Source: an uncultured Jannaschia sp. (GTDB taxonomy: Bacteria; Pseudomonadota; Alphaproteobacteria; Rhodobacterales; Rhodobacteraceae). Taken from it: a DNA stretch of 64,000 nucleotides. How positions within the stretch are numbered: the stretch's first letter is position 1; every line of letters starts with the position of its first letter. The notes beneath the pieces were generated by a model that saw only the letters and a list, made by a program, of their open reading frames with translations, did not search any database and was not told where the DNA came from. The stretch is from assembly GCF_947494025.1 (NCBI RefSeq), contig NZ_CANLTQ010000002.1, positions 124,001 through 188,000 of the forward strand. Direction: 5' to 3'. Positions 13,051-24,739 of the stretch are shown piece by piece. The position numbers and the translations under genes were made by a program.

Positions 13051-13629
13051 CTAGCCGGCGAAGAAGGCGGCGATCCTGCGGGAAATCCAGGTCCAGAGGT
13101 CGGGCGCGCCGCGCGCGATCTCCGGTCCGATCCGGGCGCGAATCGCGTCCTCCGACACGTCGTAGTCGCGCCAGGACCCGCCGCCGGCGGCGAGATTCAG
13201 ATTCGGCGGCTGGAACCTGTCGAGCGCCTTGGCGAACCGGGCGTCCGGCGTCTCGGCCGCCTCGAACTCGTTCCAGAGCGCGCGGAACAGGGCGCCCTGC
13301 GACGCGGGCAGGAGGCCGAAGATGCGGTCCGCGGCCGCCCGTTCGGCGCGGGCCTGCGCGGCGGCGTCCCCGGCCTTCGCGGCATAGATCGGCGTGTCGC
13401 CGGCGTCGATCTCGACCAGATCGTGCAGGAGCAGCATGCGGATGACGCGATCGATGGACACGCCGTCGGGGGCGTGCGGCGCGAGCGTCAGGGCGAACAG
13501 CGCGAGGTGCCAGGAATGCTCCGCCGAGTTCTCGGCCCGCGTGCCGTCCACGACACGGGTCGCGCGCTCGACCGAGGAAAGGCGGCCGGCCTCCAGAAGG
13601 AAGGCCATGCGATCGTCGAGATCAGCCAA
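13051..13629 (-). CDS. HD domain protein (YfbR/HDDC2-like phosphohydrolase)
   Basis: MADLDDRMAFLLEAGRLSSVERATRVVDGTRAENSAEHSWHLALFALTLAPH...IRMLLLHDLVEIDAGDTPIYA; HD motifs ENSAEHSWH and LLLHDLVEI. TTG start at 13629 overlaps the upstream small ORF stop; ATG alternative at 13608. Confidence 0.85.
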   Translation of the reverse strand: MADLDDRMAFLLEAGRLSSVERATRVVDGTRAENSAEHSWHLALFALTLAPHAPDGVSIDRVIRMLLLHDLVEIDAGDTPIYAAKAGDAAAQARAERAAADRIFGLLPASQGALFRALWNEFEAAETPDARFAKALDRFQPPNLNLAAGGGSWRDYDVSEDAIRARIGPEIARGAPDLWTWISRRIAAFFAG

Positions 13630-13891
13630 CGTCGGGCGGCACCGGCCGGGCGGCCGTGTCCTGCGATGGGTGCCGGTCGTCGAACCCGGCCATACGCTCG
13701 GCGAGGAGCCGGTCGGCCCGGAGCGCCGCGCGCTGGACCCGGAGCGAGGTGTGGAACGCGTCGCGCAGCGTCTGGCACGTATCGTCGAGGCTTCGCGACA
13801 GGAGCGCGACGACGTCCTCGTCCCCCGTCTTCTCGACATGGGCGATCACGCGCGCGGCGAGCTTGTCGGCCAGCTCCTCGGTCAGGCTCAC
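13622..13891 (-). CDS. Conserved-looking small protein of unknown function
   Basis: MSLTEELADKLAARVIAHVEKTGDEDVVALLSRSLDDTCQTLRDAFHTSLRVQRAALRADRLLAERMAGFDDRHPSQDTAARPVPPDVG; helical, overlaps the HD protein start. Confidence 0.6.
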   Translation of the reverse strand: MSLTEELADKLAARVIAHVEKTGDEDVVALLSRSLDDTCQTLRDAFHTSLRVQRAALRADRLLAERMAGFDDRHPSQDTAARPVPPDVG

Positions 13892-13898
13892 GCGCGCC

Positions 13899-14552
13899 TC
13901 ACCGCGTGGTCTCGGTCATGCGCCGCGCGACGTAGCTCTTCACCGATGCGATCATCGGGTCCATGTACGGATCCTCGAAGAAATGCCCCGCGCCTTCCAT
14001 CTCCTCGTGGGTGATCGTGATGCCCTTCTGCTCATGGAGCTTGTTGACCAGCGCCAGCGTGTCCGCGGGCGGCGCGACACGGTCAATGGACCCGTTGATG
14101 ACGAGGCCGGAGGCGGGGCAGGGGGCGAGAAAGCTGAAATCGTAGCGGTCGGGCTGCGGCGACACGGAGATGAAGCCCGTGATCTCCGGCCGGCGCATCA
14201 GAAGCTGCATGCCGATCCACGCGCCGAAGGAGAAGCCCGCGACCCAGCAATGCTTGGCGTTCGGGTTGAGCGCCTGGAGATAGTCGAGCGCGGAGGCCGC
14301 GTCGGAAAGCTCGCCGATGCCCTGATCGAACTCGCCCTGGCTTCGGCCCACGCCGCGGAAGTTGAAGCGCAGAACCGTGAAGCCGAGCTCCTGGAACGCG
14401 TAATGCAGGTTGTAGACCACGCGGTTGTTCATCGTGCCGCCGAATTGCGGATGCGGATGCAGCACGATGGCGATCGGGGCGTCCTTGACCTTCTGGGGGT
14501 GATACCGGCCTTCGAGGCGACCCTCGGGGCCGGGGAAGATCACTTCGGGCAT
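13899..14552 (-). CDS. Alpha/beta hydrolase
   Basis: MPEVIFPGPEGRLEGRYHPQKVKDAPIAIVLHPHPQFGGTMNNRVVYNLHYAFQELGFTVLRFNFRGVGRSQGEFDQG...GFSFGAWIGMQLL. Confidence 0.88.
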   Translation of the reverse strand: MPEVIFPGPEGRLEGRYHPQKVKDAPIAIVLHPHPQFGGTMNNRVVYNLHYAFQELGFTVLRFNFRGVGRSQGEFDQGIGELSDAASALDYLQALNPNAKHCWVAGFSFGAWIGMQLLMRRPEITGFISVSPQPDRYDFSFLAPCPASGLVINGSIDRVAPPADTLALVNKLHEQKGITITHEEMEGAGHFFEDPYMDPMIASVKSYVARRMTETTR

Positions 14553-14681
14553 GGGCGCTCCTGTCGCTTCGGTCGGTTGACGCGGAACGGGCCCGGACGA
14601 TAAACCCGTCCGACCGATTTTCCGTGGTGGCACGAGGTAAGCCCTGTGCGCCGAGGCGTCAATCGGAGTGAGGGGGCGTCG

Positions 14682-15140
14682 ATGAAGCTGAGCACCAAGG
14701 GGCGATACGCGATGGTGGCGCTGGTCGACCTCGCGCAGCGGGACGCGGGGACGACGGCGTCGCTGTCGGAGATCTCCAGACGGCAGGACATCTCGCTGCC
14801 CTATCTGGAGCAGCTTTTCGTGAAACTGCGGCGGGCCGGTCTGGTCGAGTCCATCCGCGGCCCGGGCGGCGGCTACCGACTGGCGCGGGCCGCGTCCGAG
14901 ATCCGGGTCTCCGACGTGCTCGAGGCGGTCGACGAGACCGTGAGCGCGTTGCATACCGGGGCGGCCGCATCGGGCGGCCTGTCGGGCAGCCGTGCGCAGT
15001 CGATGGCGAACCGGCTCTGGGAATCGCTTTCGGCGCATGTCTACGTGTTCCTGCACCAGACGCGCCTGTCGGACGTTGTGGGCAACGACCTCGTCCCCTG
15101 TCCGGCTGTCCCCTCCCTGCTCCAGGTGGTCGACGAGTAG
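14682..15140 (+). CDS. iscR: Rrf2 family regulator IscR
   Basis: MKLSTKGRYAMVALVDLAQRDAGTTASLSEISRRQDISLPYLEQLFVKLRRAGLVESIRGPGGGYRLARAASEIRVSDVLEAVDE; first gene of the isc-suf cluster. Confidence 0.92.
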   Translation: MKLSTKGRYAMVALVDLAQRDAGTTASLSEISRRQDISLPYLEQLFVKLRRAGLVESIRGPGGGYRLARAASEIRVSDVLEAVDETVSALHTGAAASGGLSGSRAQSMANRLWESLSAHVYVFLHQTRLSDVVGNDLVPCPAVPSLLQVVDE

Positions 15141-15147
15141 CGACCCT

Positions 15148-15162
15148 CCGGGCTTCGCCCGG
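15148..15162 (+). repeat. Hairpin between iscR and iscS
   Basis: CCGGGC-TTC-GCCCGG, no following T-run. Confidence 0.5.
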
Positions 15163-15198
15163 GTTCGGAGTACTTGCATCAGGAAGAAGGAGGCGCGG

Positions 15199-16232
15199 AT
15201 GGCCGAGCGGGTCTACCTCGACTGGAACGCGACGGCGCCGCTCCGGCCGGAGGCGCGCGCGGTGACGATCGCCGCGATGGACGCGATCGGCAATCCCTCC
15301 TCCGTCCACCACGAGGGCCGGCAGGCGAAGGCCATCGTCGAACGCGCCCGCGCGCAGGTCGCCTCCGCCATGGGCGCGGACGGATCGGACGTCGTCTTCC
15401 TGTCCGGCGCGACCGAGGCCGCGGCGCTTGCCATGTCCGGACGCGATCTTGCCACGGCGCTCGTCGAACACGAGGCGGTGGCGGCCTGGGGCGACGGCAC
15501 GCTGCCCGTGGGGCCGGACGGCCGCGTGTCGTTGCGCGACCCGGCTGCCAGCGCTCTGCAGGCGGCCAATTCCGAGACCGGAGTGATGCAGGATCTGCCG
15601 TCCGGACTCGCGGTCAGCGACATGACGCAGGTCTTCGGCAAGGTGCCGGTCGCGTTCGACTGGTCGGGGATCGGCATGGCGCTCGTCTCCGCGCACAAGC
15701 TGGGCGGACCGAAGGGAATCGGGGCGCTCGTCCTGCGGCGCGGTCTTGATGTCACGAGCCGGATCCGCGGGGGCGGACAGGAGATGGGGCGCCGTTCGGG
15801 AACGGAGAACGTGGCGGCCATCGCCGGCTTCGGCGCGGCGGCCGAAGCGGCGATGCGCGATCTGGAGGCCGGCACGTGGGACGGGGTTGCGCAACTTAGA
15901 ACTTTTCTAGAAACAAGTCTTGCGGGCGCGGGCGCACCGACTACCTTGGTGGGTGACGGAGCCGCGCGCCTGCCGAACACGTCCTGCCTGATTACGCCCG
16001 GGTGGAAAGGCGAGACGCAGGTGATGGCGCTCGATCTGGCGGGGTTCGCGGTCAGCGCGGGCTCGGCCTGCTCCAGCGGCAAGGTGCGCGAAAGCGCGGT
16101 GCTGCGGGCGATGGGATACGGTCCGGGCGAGGCCGATTGCGCGATCCGCGTGAGCCTCGGTCCGGATACGACGGAAGAACAGGTGGCCCGGTTCGTCGAG
16201 GCGTTCCGACGGTTGCGAGACAGGAGACGGCG

Positions 16233-16236
<4 letters not shown>
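15199..16236 (+). CDS. iscS: Cysteine desulfurase (short IscS/NifS-type)
   Basis: [44 protein letters not shown]...[12 protein letters not shown]...[14 protein letters not shown]...[25 protein letters not shown] Lys (SAHKLGG) and active-site Cys (GSACSSG). Confidence 0.9.
15896..15910 (+). promoter_or_regulatory. Irr/ICE-like palindrome inside iscS
   Basis: TTAGAA-CTT-TTCTAG in a run of AT-rich codons, directly after the perfect palindrome GTTGCGCAAC (15886-15895). Confidence 0.4.
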
Positions 16237-17746
<1,510 letters not shown>

Positions 17747-17750
<4 letters not shown>

Positions 17751-18100
17751 GCATCTGGGGCAGCAAGCGCGAGCCCGAGGTGATCTCCACGACCACCCCG
17801 ACCATCGAGGGACGCCGCATCACCGCGTATCACGGCATCGTCGTGGGCGAGGCCATTCTCGGGGCGAACGTGTTCCGCGACATGTTCGCGGGCATCACGG
17901 ACATCCTCGGCGGCCGGTCGGGATCCTACGAGAAGTCGCTGCGCGAGGCCCGCGCCATCGCCGTCGGCGAGATGGAGGCACAGGCCGCCGAGCTCGGCGG
18001 GAACGCGGTCGTCGGTGTCGATCTGGACTACGAGGTTGTCGGCAAGGACAGCGGGATGTTGATGGTTTCCGCGTCGGGCACTGCGGTCACCACGGAATGA
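17747..18100 (+). CDS. YbjQ/UPF0145 family protein embedded in the suf operon
   Basis: [103 protein letters not shown] overlap with sufB. Confidence 0.85.
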
Positions 18101-18134
18101 ACGTCGCGCCGCAGGGCGCTGGAAGGATTACGAT

Positions 18135-18889
<755 letters not shown>

Positions 18890-18890
<1 letters not shown>

Positions 18891-20143
18891 TGGCGGCGGA
18901 CCCGAAGCAACAGGCGACCGAAGAGCGTCTCGCCGCGCTGACGCTGCCCGAGGGCGGCGGTTGGCTCGGCGCGGCACGCAAGGATGCGCTCGGACGGCTC
19001 GAAGCCGTGCGGCTGCCCGGCCGGCGCGACGAGTACTGGCGCTACACGAACCCCGCGCCGCTGGTGCAGGCGGCCCCTGCGCTCGACGTGCCGGATCAGG
19101 TCGAGGACCCGTTCGAGGGGGTCGATGCCCTTGTCGTGACGATCGACGGCGACAACATCGAGATCCCCGGTGAGTTGCCGGCGGGGCTGGAGATCGGCAC
19201 GCTGGCGGATGCGGCGCGGGCCGACATCCACTGGGCGAAGGAGCTCTACGGTCATCGCGAGGCGGCGGGGTCCCGTCCGGTCTCGCGCCCGCTCGCGATG
19301 CTGAACTCGGCCTTCGCGACGAACGGCCTCGTGATCCGCGCGACGGGCAAGGTCGCGATGCCGATCCATGTCCGCACCGGCGGCGGCACCGACCCGATCC
19401 TGCATCACCTTGTCAAGGTCGAGACCGGCGCGTCTGTTACCGTGCTGGAAAGCGGGATCGCAGGCGCGCGCTCGAACATCGTGACCGAGATCGACGTCGC
19501 GGACGACGGCACGTTCCACCACATCCGCGTCGACGGGCCGACCCGCGCGCGGCACGGCAACACGCACCTCTTCGCCCGGCTCGGGGCGGAAAGCACGTTC
19601 AAGTCCTTCACGCTCTCGGCGCATGGCGAGCTTACGCGCAACGAGGCGGTGGTCGAGCTGACGGGCGACGACGCGGTGAGCCACATCGCCGGCGCGGCCT
19701 TCGGGCAAGGCGATTTCCACCATGACGATACGGTCTTCGTCATCCACGATGCGGAGAATTGCGAAAGCCGCCAGGTCTATAAGAAGGTCCTGCGCGACGG
19801 CGCCGTCGGCGTGTTCCAGGGCAAGATCCTGGTCAAGGAAGGCGCGCAGAAGACCGACGGCTACCAGATCAGCCAGTCGCTGCTTCTGGACGACGACAGC
19901 GTGTTCCTCGCCAAGCCGGAACTCGAGATCTATGCCGACGACGTGGCCTGTTCGCACGGCTCGACCACCGGCGCGATCGACGAGACGGCGCTCTTCTACC
20001 TGCGCTCGCGCGGCGTGCCGGAGCGGGCGGCGACCGATCTGCTGGTGCTGAGCTTCCTCGCCGAGGCGCTGGAGGAGATCGAGGACGAGACGCTGCGCGC
20101 GAATATCTCCGGGCGGCTGGCCGATTGGCTGTCCCGCGACTGA
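18890..20143 (+). CDS. sufD: Fe-S cluster assembly protein SufD
   Basis: MAADPKQQATEERLAALTLPEGGGWLGAARKDALGRLEAVRLPGRRDEYWRYTNP...GKILVKEGAQKTDGYQISQSLLLDDDSVFLAKPELEIYADDVACSHGSTTGAIDE. Confidence 0.94.
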
Positions 20144-20144
20144 G

Positions 20145-20696
20145 ATGTCGGTGACGCGCGACATCCCGCGGGCGTGGCTCCGCCCGCGCGCGGTGATGGC
20201 CGAGCGTCTTGCGCAGGGGCCGAGCGAGCGGGTGGCCTTTGTCTATCTCGCCGCTGGCTCCTTGCTGGGCTTCGTCGCGCAGCTGCCCGCTCTCGTCCGG
20301 CGGGCGCAGGCGTCCGATCCGGCCTTCGAGGCGGCCCTCCTCTCCGAAAGCGCGCGGGTCGGCGTGGACATCCCCGCCGACCTCGTGGATGCCAAGTTCG
20401 AGGCGCTGGTCTCGGGCGCGGTCATGGCCTGGATCTTCATCGTGCCGATCGCGCTCTACATCCTCGCCTTCGCCTCGCATCTCGTCGCGCGGGTCGCGGG
20501 CGGGCGCGGAACCGGGCTCGGTGCCCGGATCGCGCTTTTCTGGGCGTTCCTCGCGGTCGTGCCGGCGCTGCTGCTCCTCGGCCTGACGACGGGCTTCGTC
20601 GGACCGGGTGCGGCACAATCGCTCGTCGGCCTTGTCGCGCTTGGCGGGTTCGTCTGGGTCTGGCTCAATTCCCTCTACGTTGCGGAGACCCTCTGA
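20145..20696 (+). CDS. Yip1-family-like membrane protein in the suf operon
   Basis: 183 aa with several TM segments: MSVTRDIPRAWLRPRAVMAERLAQGPSERVAFVYLAAGSLLGFVAQLPALVRRA...AFASHLVARVAGGRGTGLGARIALFWAFLAVVPALLLLGL. Confidence 0.65.
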   Translation: MSVTRDIPRAWLRPRAVMAERLAQGPSERVAFVYLAAGSLLGFVAQLPALVRRAQASDPAFEAALLSESARVGVDIPADLVDAKFEALVSGAVMAWIFIVPIALYILAFASHLVARVAGGRGTGLGARIALFWAFLAVVPALLLLGLTTGFVGPGAAQSLVGLVALGGFVWVWLNSLYVAETL

Positions 20697-21916
20697 TGTT
20701 CGATGTCGACGCCGTTCGCGCGCAATTCCCGATCCTCTCGCGTGAGGTGAACGGCAAGCCGCTCACCTATCTCGACAACGGCGCCTCGGCGCAGAAGCCG
20801 AAGGTCGTGCTCGACACGATCCAGCGCGCCTACGGCGAGGACTACGCCAACGTCCATCGCGGGCTGCACACGCTGTCCACGATCTCGACCGAGAACTACG
20901 AGAAGGTTCGCGGCACCGTCGCCCGGTTTCTTCGCGCCCCGTCGGAGGAGGACATCGTCTTCACCTCTGGCACGACGGAGGGGATCAACCTCGTCAGCTA
21001 CGGCTGGGCCGCGCCGCGAATGGAAGCGGGCGACGAGATCGTGCTGTCGGTCATGGAGCATCACGCCAACATCGTGCCTTGGCATTTCCTGCGCGAAAGG
21101 TTGGGTGTGAAGCTCGTCTGGGTCGACACCGCGCCCGACGGCTCGCTCGACGCGGAGGCCGTGCTCGACGCGATCACCGAGCGCACGAAGCTCGTCGCGA
21201 TTACCCATCTGTCGAACGTGCTCGGCACCGTCGTCGACGTGCGCGCCATCTGCGCCGGCGCGCGGGAACGGGGTGTGCCGGTCCTTGTCGACGGCTCGCA
21301 GGGGGCGGTGCATCTGCCGGTGGACGTGGTCGAGATCGGCTGCGACTTCTACGCGATCACCGGACACAAGCTTTACGGCCCCAGCGGGTCGGGCGCGATC
21401 TACATCCGTCCCGAGCGAATGGCGGAGATGGTGCCTTTCATGGGCGGCGGCGACATGATCCGCGAGGTGACGCGCGACACTGTGGTCTACAACGATCCGC
21501 CGATGAAGTTCGAGGCGGGCACGCCCGGCATCGTTCAGACCATCGGGCTGGGCGCCGCGCTCGAATGGATGATGGGTCTGGGCGTGGAAAACATCGCCGC
21601 GCACGAGGCGCGGTTGCGCGACTACGCGCAGGACCGCTTGCGCGGGTTGAACTGGCTCAACCTGCAGGGCGAGGCGCCGGGCAAGGCCGCGATCTTCAGC
21701 TTCACGCTCGACGGCGCGGCGCATGCCCACGACATCTCGACCGTGCTCGACAAGAAGGGGGTCGCGGTCCGCGCCGGCCATCACTGCGCCGAGCCGCTGA
21801 TGCGCCATATGGGGCTGAGCGCGACCTGCCGGGCGAGCTTCGCGGTCTACAACACCGAGGCAGAGGTCGACACGCTGGTCGACGCGCTGGAGCTGTGTCA
21901 CGACCTTTTCGCCTGA
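20696..21916 (+). CDS. sufS: Cysteine desulfurase SufS
   Basis: MFDVDAVRAQFPILSREVNGKPLTYLDNGASAQKPKVVLDTIQRAYGEDYANVHRGLHTLS...TGHKLYGPSGSGAIY...RAGHHCAEPLMRHMG. Confidence 0.95.
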   Translation: MFDVDAVRAQFPILSREVNGKPLTYLDNGASAQKPKVVLDTIQRAYGEDYANVHRGLHTLSTISTENYEKVRGTVARFLRAPSEEDIVFTSGTTEGINLVSYGWAAPRMEAGDEIVLSVMEHHANIVPWHFLRERLGVKLVWVDTAPDGSLDAEAVLDAITERTKLVAITHLSNVLGTVVDVRAICAGARERGVPVLVDGSQGAVHLPVDVVEIGCDFYAITGHKLYGPSGSGAIYIRPERMAEMVPFMGGGDMIREVTRDTVVYNDPPMKFEAGTPGIVQTIGLGAALEWMMGLGVENIAAHEARLRDYAQDRLRGLNWLNLQGEAPGKAAIFSFTLDGAAHAHDISTVLDKKGVAVRAGHHCAEPLMRHMGLSATCRASFAVYNTEAEVDTLVDALELCHDLFA

Positions 21917-22003
21917 CGTGCGGGGACGACATGGCCGCGCGATCTGCGCGCGGGGTGCGCAAGCGGCTTGACGGGGCGCGCGGCACTTGACCTGACTTGC
22001 GCC

Positions 22004-24730
22004 ATGTTCCGCTCCCGCGTGTGCCGCGCCCCCATTCCCTTCGATGCCGACGCGGGCGCCGCGACGGCGGCCGCGCTGTCCCCGCCAGCCGACATGGCGG
22101 AGCTCGTGCGGGGCGTGGCGGGGTGCAGCCCGTTTCTTGCCCGGACCCTGGAGCGGGAGGCCGCATGGCTGCCCAAGCTATGGGAGGGCGACCCGGAGCG
22201 CGTCTTCGCCGACCTCCTCGCCGGGATCGATGCCATCGAGGGCGACCCGAAGGCCGCACTGCGGCAGGCCAAGCGACGCATGGCCTTGCTGGTCGGCCTG
22301 AGCGAGATCGCGGGCGTCTGGGAGGTGATGGAGGCCGCGGCGCACTGGACGCGCTTCGCCGACGCCGCGCTCGAGAAATGCCTCGCCCATGCGGTCGGCC
22401 GCCTCGCGCGCGGCCCGGTGGACGGCGACGGCGGTCTGGTGGCCATCGCGATGGGCAAGATGGGCGCGGGCGAGCTCAACTATTCGAGCGACATCGACCT
22501 CGTCCTCCTGTTCGACGAACAACGCTACGACCCCGCCGATTACGGCGAAGCGCGGGCCGTCCTGTTGAAGGCCGCGCGGCGGGCAATGGCGCTGATGTCC
22601 GACATCACCTCCGACGGCTATGTGTTCCGCACCGATCTGCGTCTTCGTCCCGATCCCGGCTCCACGCCCATCGTCCTTTCGATGGAGGCGGCGGAGCGCT
22701 ATTACGAGGCGATGGGCCGGACATGGGAACGGGCGGCCTGGATCAAGGCGCGGGCCTGCGCCGGTGCGATCGGGGCGGGCGAGGATTTCCTGGACCGGCT
22801 CGTTCCCTTCGTCTGGCGGCGGCATCTGGACTACGCCGTGGTCGAGGAAACGCAGCAGATGCGGCAGCGCATCCGCGCCCACAAGGGATTGTCCGGTCCG
22901 ATCCAGATCGCCGGGCACGACCTGAAACTCGGCCGCGGCGGCATCCGCGAGATCGAGTTCCTGACGCAGACCCAGCAGATCATCGCGGGCGGGCGCGATT
23001 CCACCCTGCGTGTCCGCGGCACGCTCCAGGGTCTCGACCGTCTGGTGGAATCCGGCTGGGTCGTGCCGCGCGACCGCGACCTGCTCGCGCGCGCCTATCG
23101 GGACCTGCGGGTCGTCGAGCATCGCGTGCAGATGGTGCAGGACGCGCAGACGCATTGCCTGCCGAAGGAGCGGGCGGGACTGGACCGCATCGCCCGGTTC
23201 ATGGGGCAGGGCGACACGGCCGCGTTCCTGACGGATCTCCGGGGCACGCTGGAGGCCGTGGAGGCGATCGCCGCGCCCTCCTTCGCGCCGCCGTCGGGCA
23301 CGGAGGACGTGACGACGTTCGAGGGGGCCGAGGCAGCGACCGACCGGTGGATGACCTACCCCGCCCTCCGTTCGAGCCGCGCGCGCGTCATCTTCGAGCG
23401 GCTGCGCCCGGGCCTTCTGACGGAGCTCGCCCGGGCCGCCCGGCCGGAGGAGGCGCTGGCGGCCTTCGACGGGTTCCTCCGCGGGCTGCCCGCCGGCGTG
23501 CAGATCTTCTCGCTGTTCGAGGCCAACCCGAAGCTTGTCTCGCTGATCGCCGACATCTGCGCCACGGCGCCGGACCTCGCGCGGCACCTGTCGCAACAAG
23601 CGGGGGTGCTCGACGCGGTGATCGACGGGTCCTTCTTCGAGCCCCTGCCGGAAATCTGGGACGTGCCGACGTTCGAGGACGAGTTCGAGACCGGGCAAAT
23701 CGCGCTTCGCCTCTGGCACCGCGAGGCGCATTTCCGCATCGGTGTCCACTTCCTGCGCGGCCTCATCGACGGGCGCACGGCCGGGGGCGCCTATGCGGCG
23801 CTGGCGGGGGCGACTCTGGGTGCGGCCTGGCGCCAGGCGGAGCGGGAGACGGCGCGTCGCTACGGGCGCGTGCCCGGCCTGCGGCTCGCCGGGCTCGGCA
23901 TGGGGTCGCTCGGGGTGGGCCGGCTGACGGCGCGGTCCGACCTCGATCTCGTCGTCCTCCATGACGGCGCGGCGGCGGACGCGATGTCGGACGGCCGCCG
24001 CGCGCTCGGTGCCTCGCAATGGGCGGCGAAATTCACGCAGGTCCTGATCACCGCGCTGTCGGCGCCGATGGGGGCGGGCAAACTCTACGAGGTGGACATG
24101 CGCCTGCGCCCCTCCGGGCGGCAGGGGCCGGTCGCGACGCCCCTGCAGAGCTTTGCGCGCTACCAGGCGGAGGAGGCCTGGGTCTGGGAGCACATGGCGC
24201 TGACCCGGGCCCGTCCGGTCGTTGGCGACCCGCAGCTCCGCGGGGATGTCGAGGCGGCGCGCGCCGCGATCCTCGGGGCGAGCCGGTTCGACAACGACGC
24301 GATGCTCGATGCGCTGCGGGAAATGCGTCTGCGCCTGATCGCGGCGGGACGCACGGGGACGGGGCTCACGGTGAAGTCGGGCCCGGGCCGGATGCAGGAC
24401 ATCGAACTCGTGGCCCAGACGCACACGCTGATGGCGGGCTCGAAAGCGCGCGGGATTACCGAACAGATGGCGGTGCCGGGCTGGCTGACCGAATCCGAAC
24501 GGACGGAACTTCTGCACGCGCACCGCTTCATGGCGGGCGTGCAACAGGCGATCCGGCTTCTGACGGAGGCCGAGCCGCCCGGCACACTGGGCACCGGCGG
24601 CGCGGCCTTCCTCGCGCAGGCCATGAACCTGCCCTCCGCCGATGCGACCAAGGCCGCCTGCGACGCGGTGGCCGCGACGGCGGCCCGGATCATCGCGCGG
24701 GCGCTGGACCGGGCCGCGACGGGGGGCTAG
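22004..24730 (+). CDS. glnE: Glutamine synthetase adenylyltransferase/deadenylyltransferase
   Basis: MFRSRVCRAPIPF...AMGKMGAGELNYSSDIDLVLLFDE...GHDLKLGRGGIREIEFLTQTQQIIAG...GLGMGSLGVGRLTARSDLDLVVLHD; two nucleotidyltransferase domains. Confidence 0.93.
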   Translation: MFRSRVCRAPIPFDADAGAATAAALSPPADMAELVRGVAGCSPFLARTLEREAAWLPKLWEGDPERVFADLLAGIDAIEGDPKAALRQAKRRMALLVGLSEIAGVWEVMEAAAHWTRFADAALEKCLAHAVGRLARGPVDGDGGLVAIAMGKMGAGELNYSSDIDLVLLFDEQRYDPADYGEARAVLLKAARRAMALMSDITSDGYVFRTDLRLRPDPGSTPIVLSMEAAERYYEAMGRTWERAAWIKARACAGAIGAGEDFLDRLVPFVWRRHLDYAVVEETQQMRQRIRAHKGLSGPIQIAGHDLKLGRGGIREIEFLTQTQQIIAGGRDSTLRVRGTLQGLDRLVESGWVVPRDRDLLARAYRDLRVVEHRVQMVQDAQTHCLPKERAGLDRIARFMGQGDTAAFLTDLRGTLEAVEAIAAPSFAPPSGTEDVTTFEGAEAATDRWMTYPALRSSRARVIFERLRPGLLTELARAARPEEALAAFDGFLRGLPAGVQIFSLFEANPKLVSLIADICATAPDLARHLSQQAGVLDAVIDGSFFEPLPEIWDVPTFEDEFETGQIALRLWHREAHFRIGVHFLRGLIDGRTAGGAYAALAGATLGAAWRQAERETARRYGRVPGLRLAGLGMGSLGVGRLTARSDLDLVVLHDGAAADAMSDGRRALGASQWAAKFTQVLITALSAPMGAGKLYEVDMRLRPSGRQGPVATPLQSFARYQAEEAWVWEHMALTRARPVVGDPQLRGDVEAARAAILGASRFDNDAMLDALREMRLRLIAAGRTGTGLTVKSGPGRMQDIELVAQTHTLMAGSKARGITEQMAVPGWLTESERTELLHAHRFMAGVQQAIRLLTEAEPPGTLGTGGAAFLAQAMNLPSADATKAACDAVAATAARIIARALDRAATGG

Positions 24731-24739
24731 GGCGGTGCG

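Noticed and set aside
12877-13935. 352-aa forward [24 protein letters not shown]... downstream of icd's 5' end
   Set aside because: Mostly antisense to the HD-domain gene; only the first about 55 codons are intergenic and have no recognisable homology.
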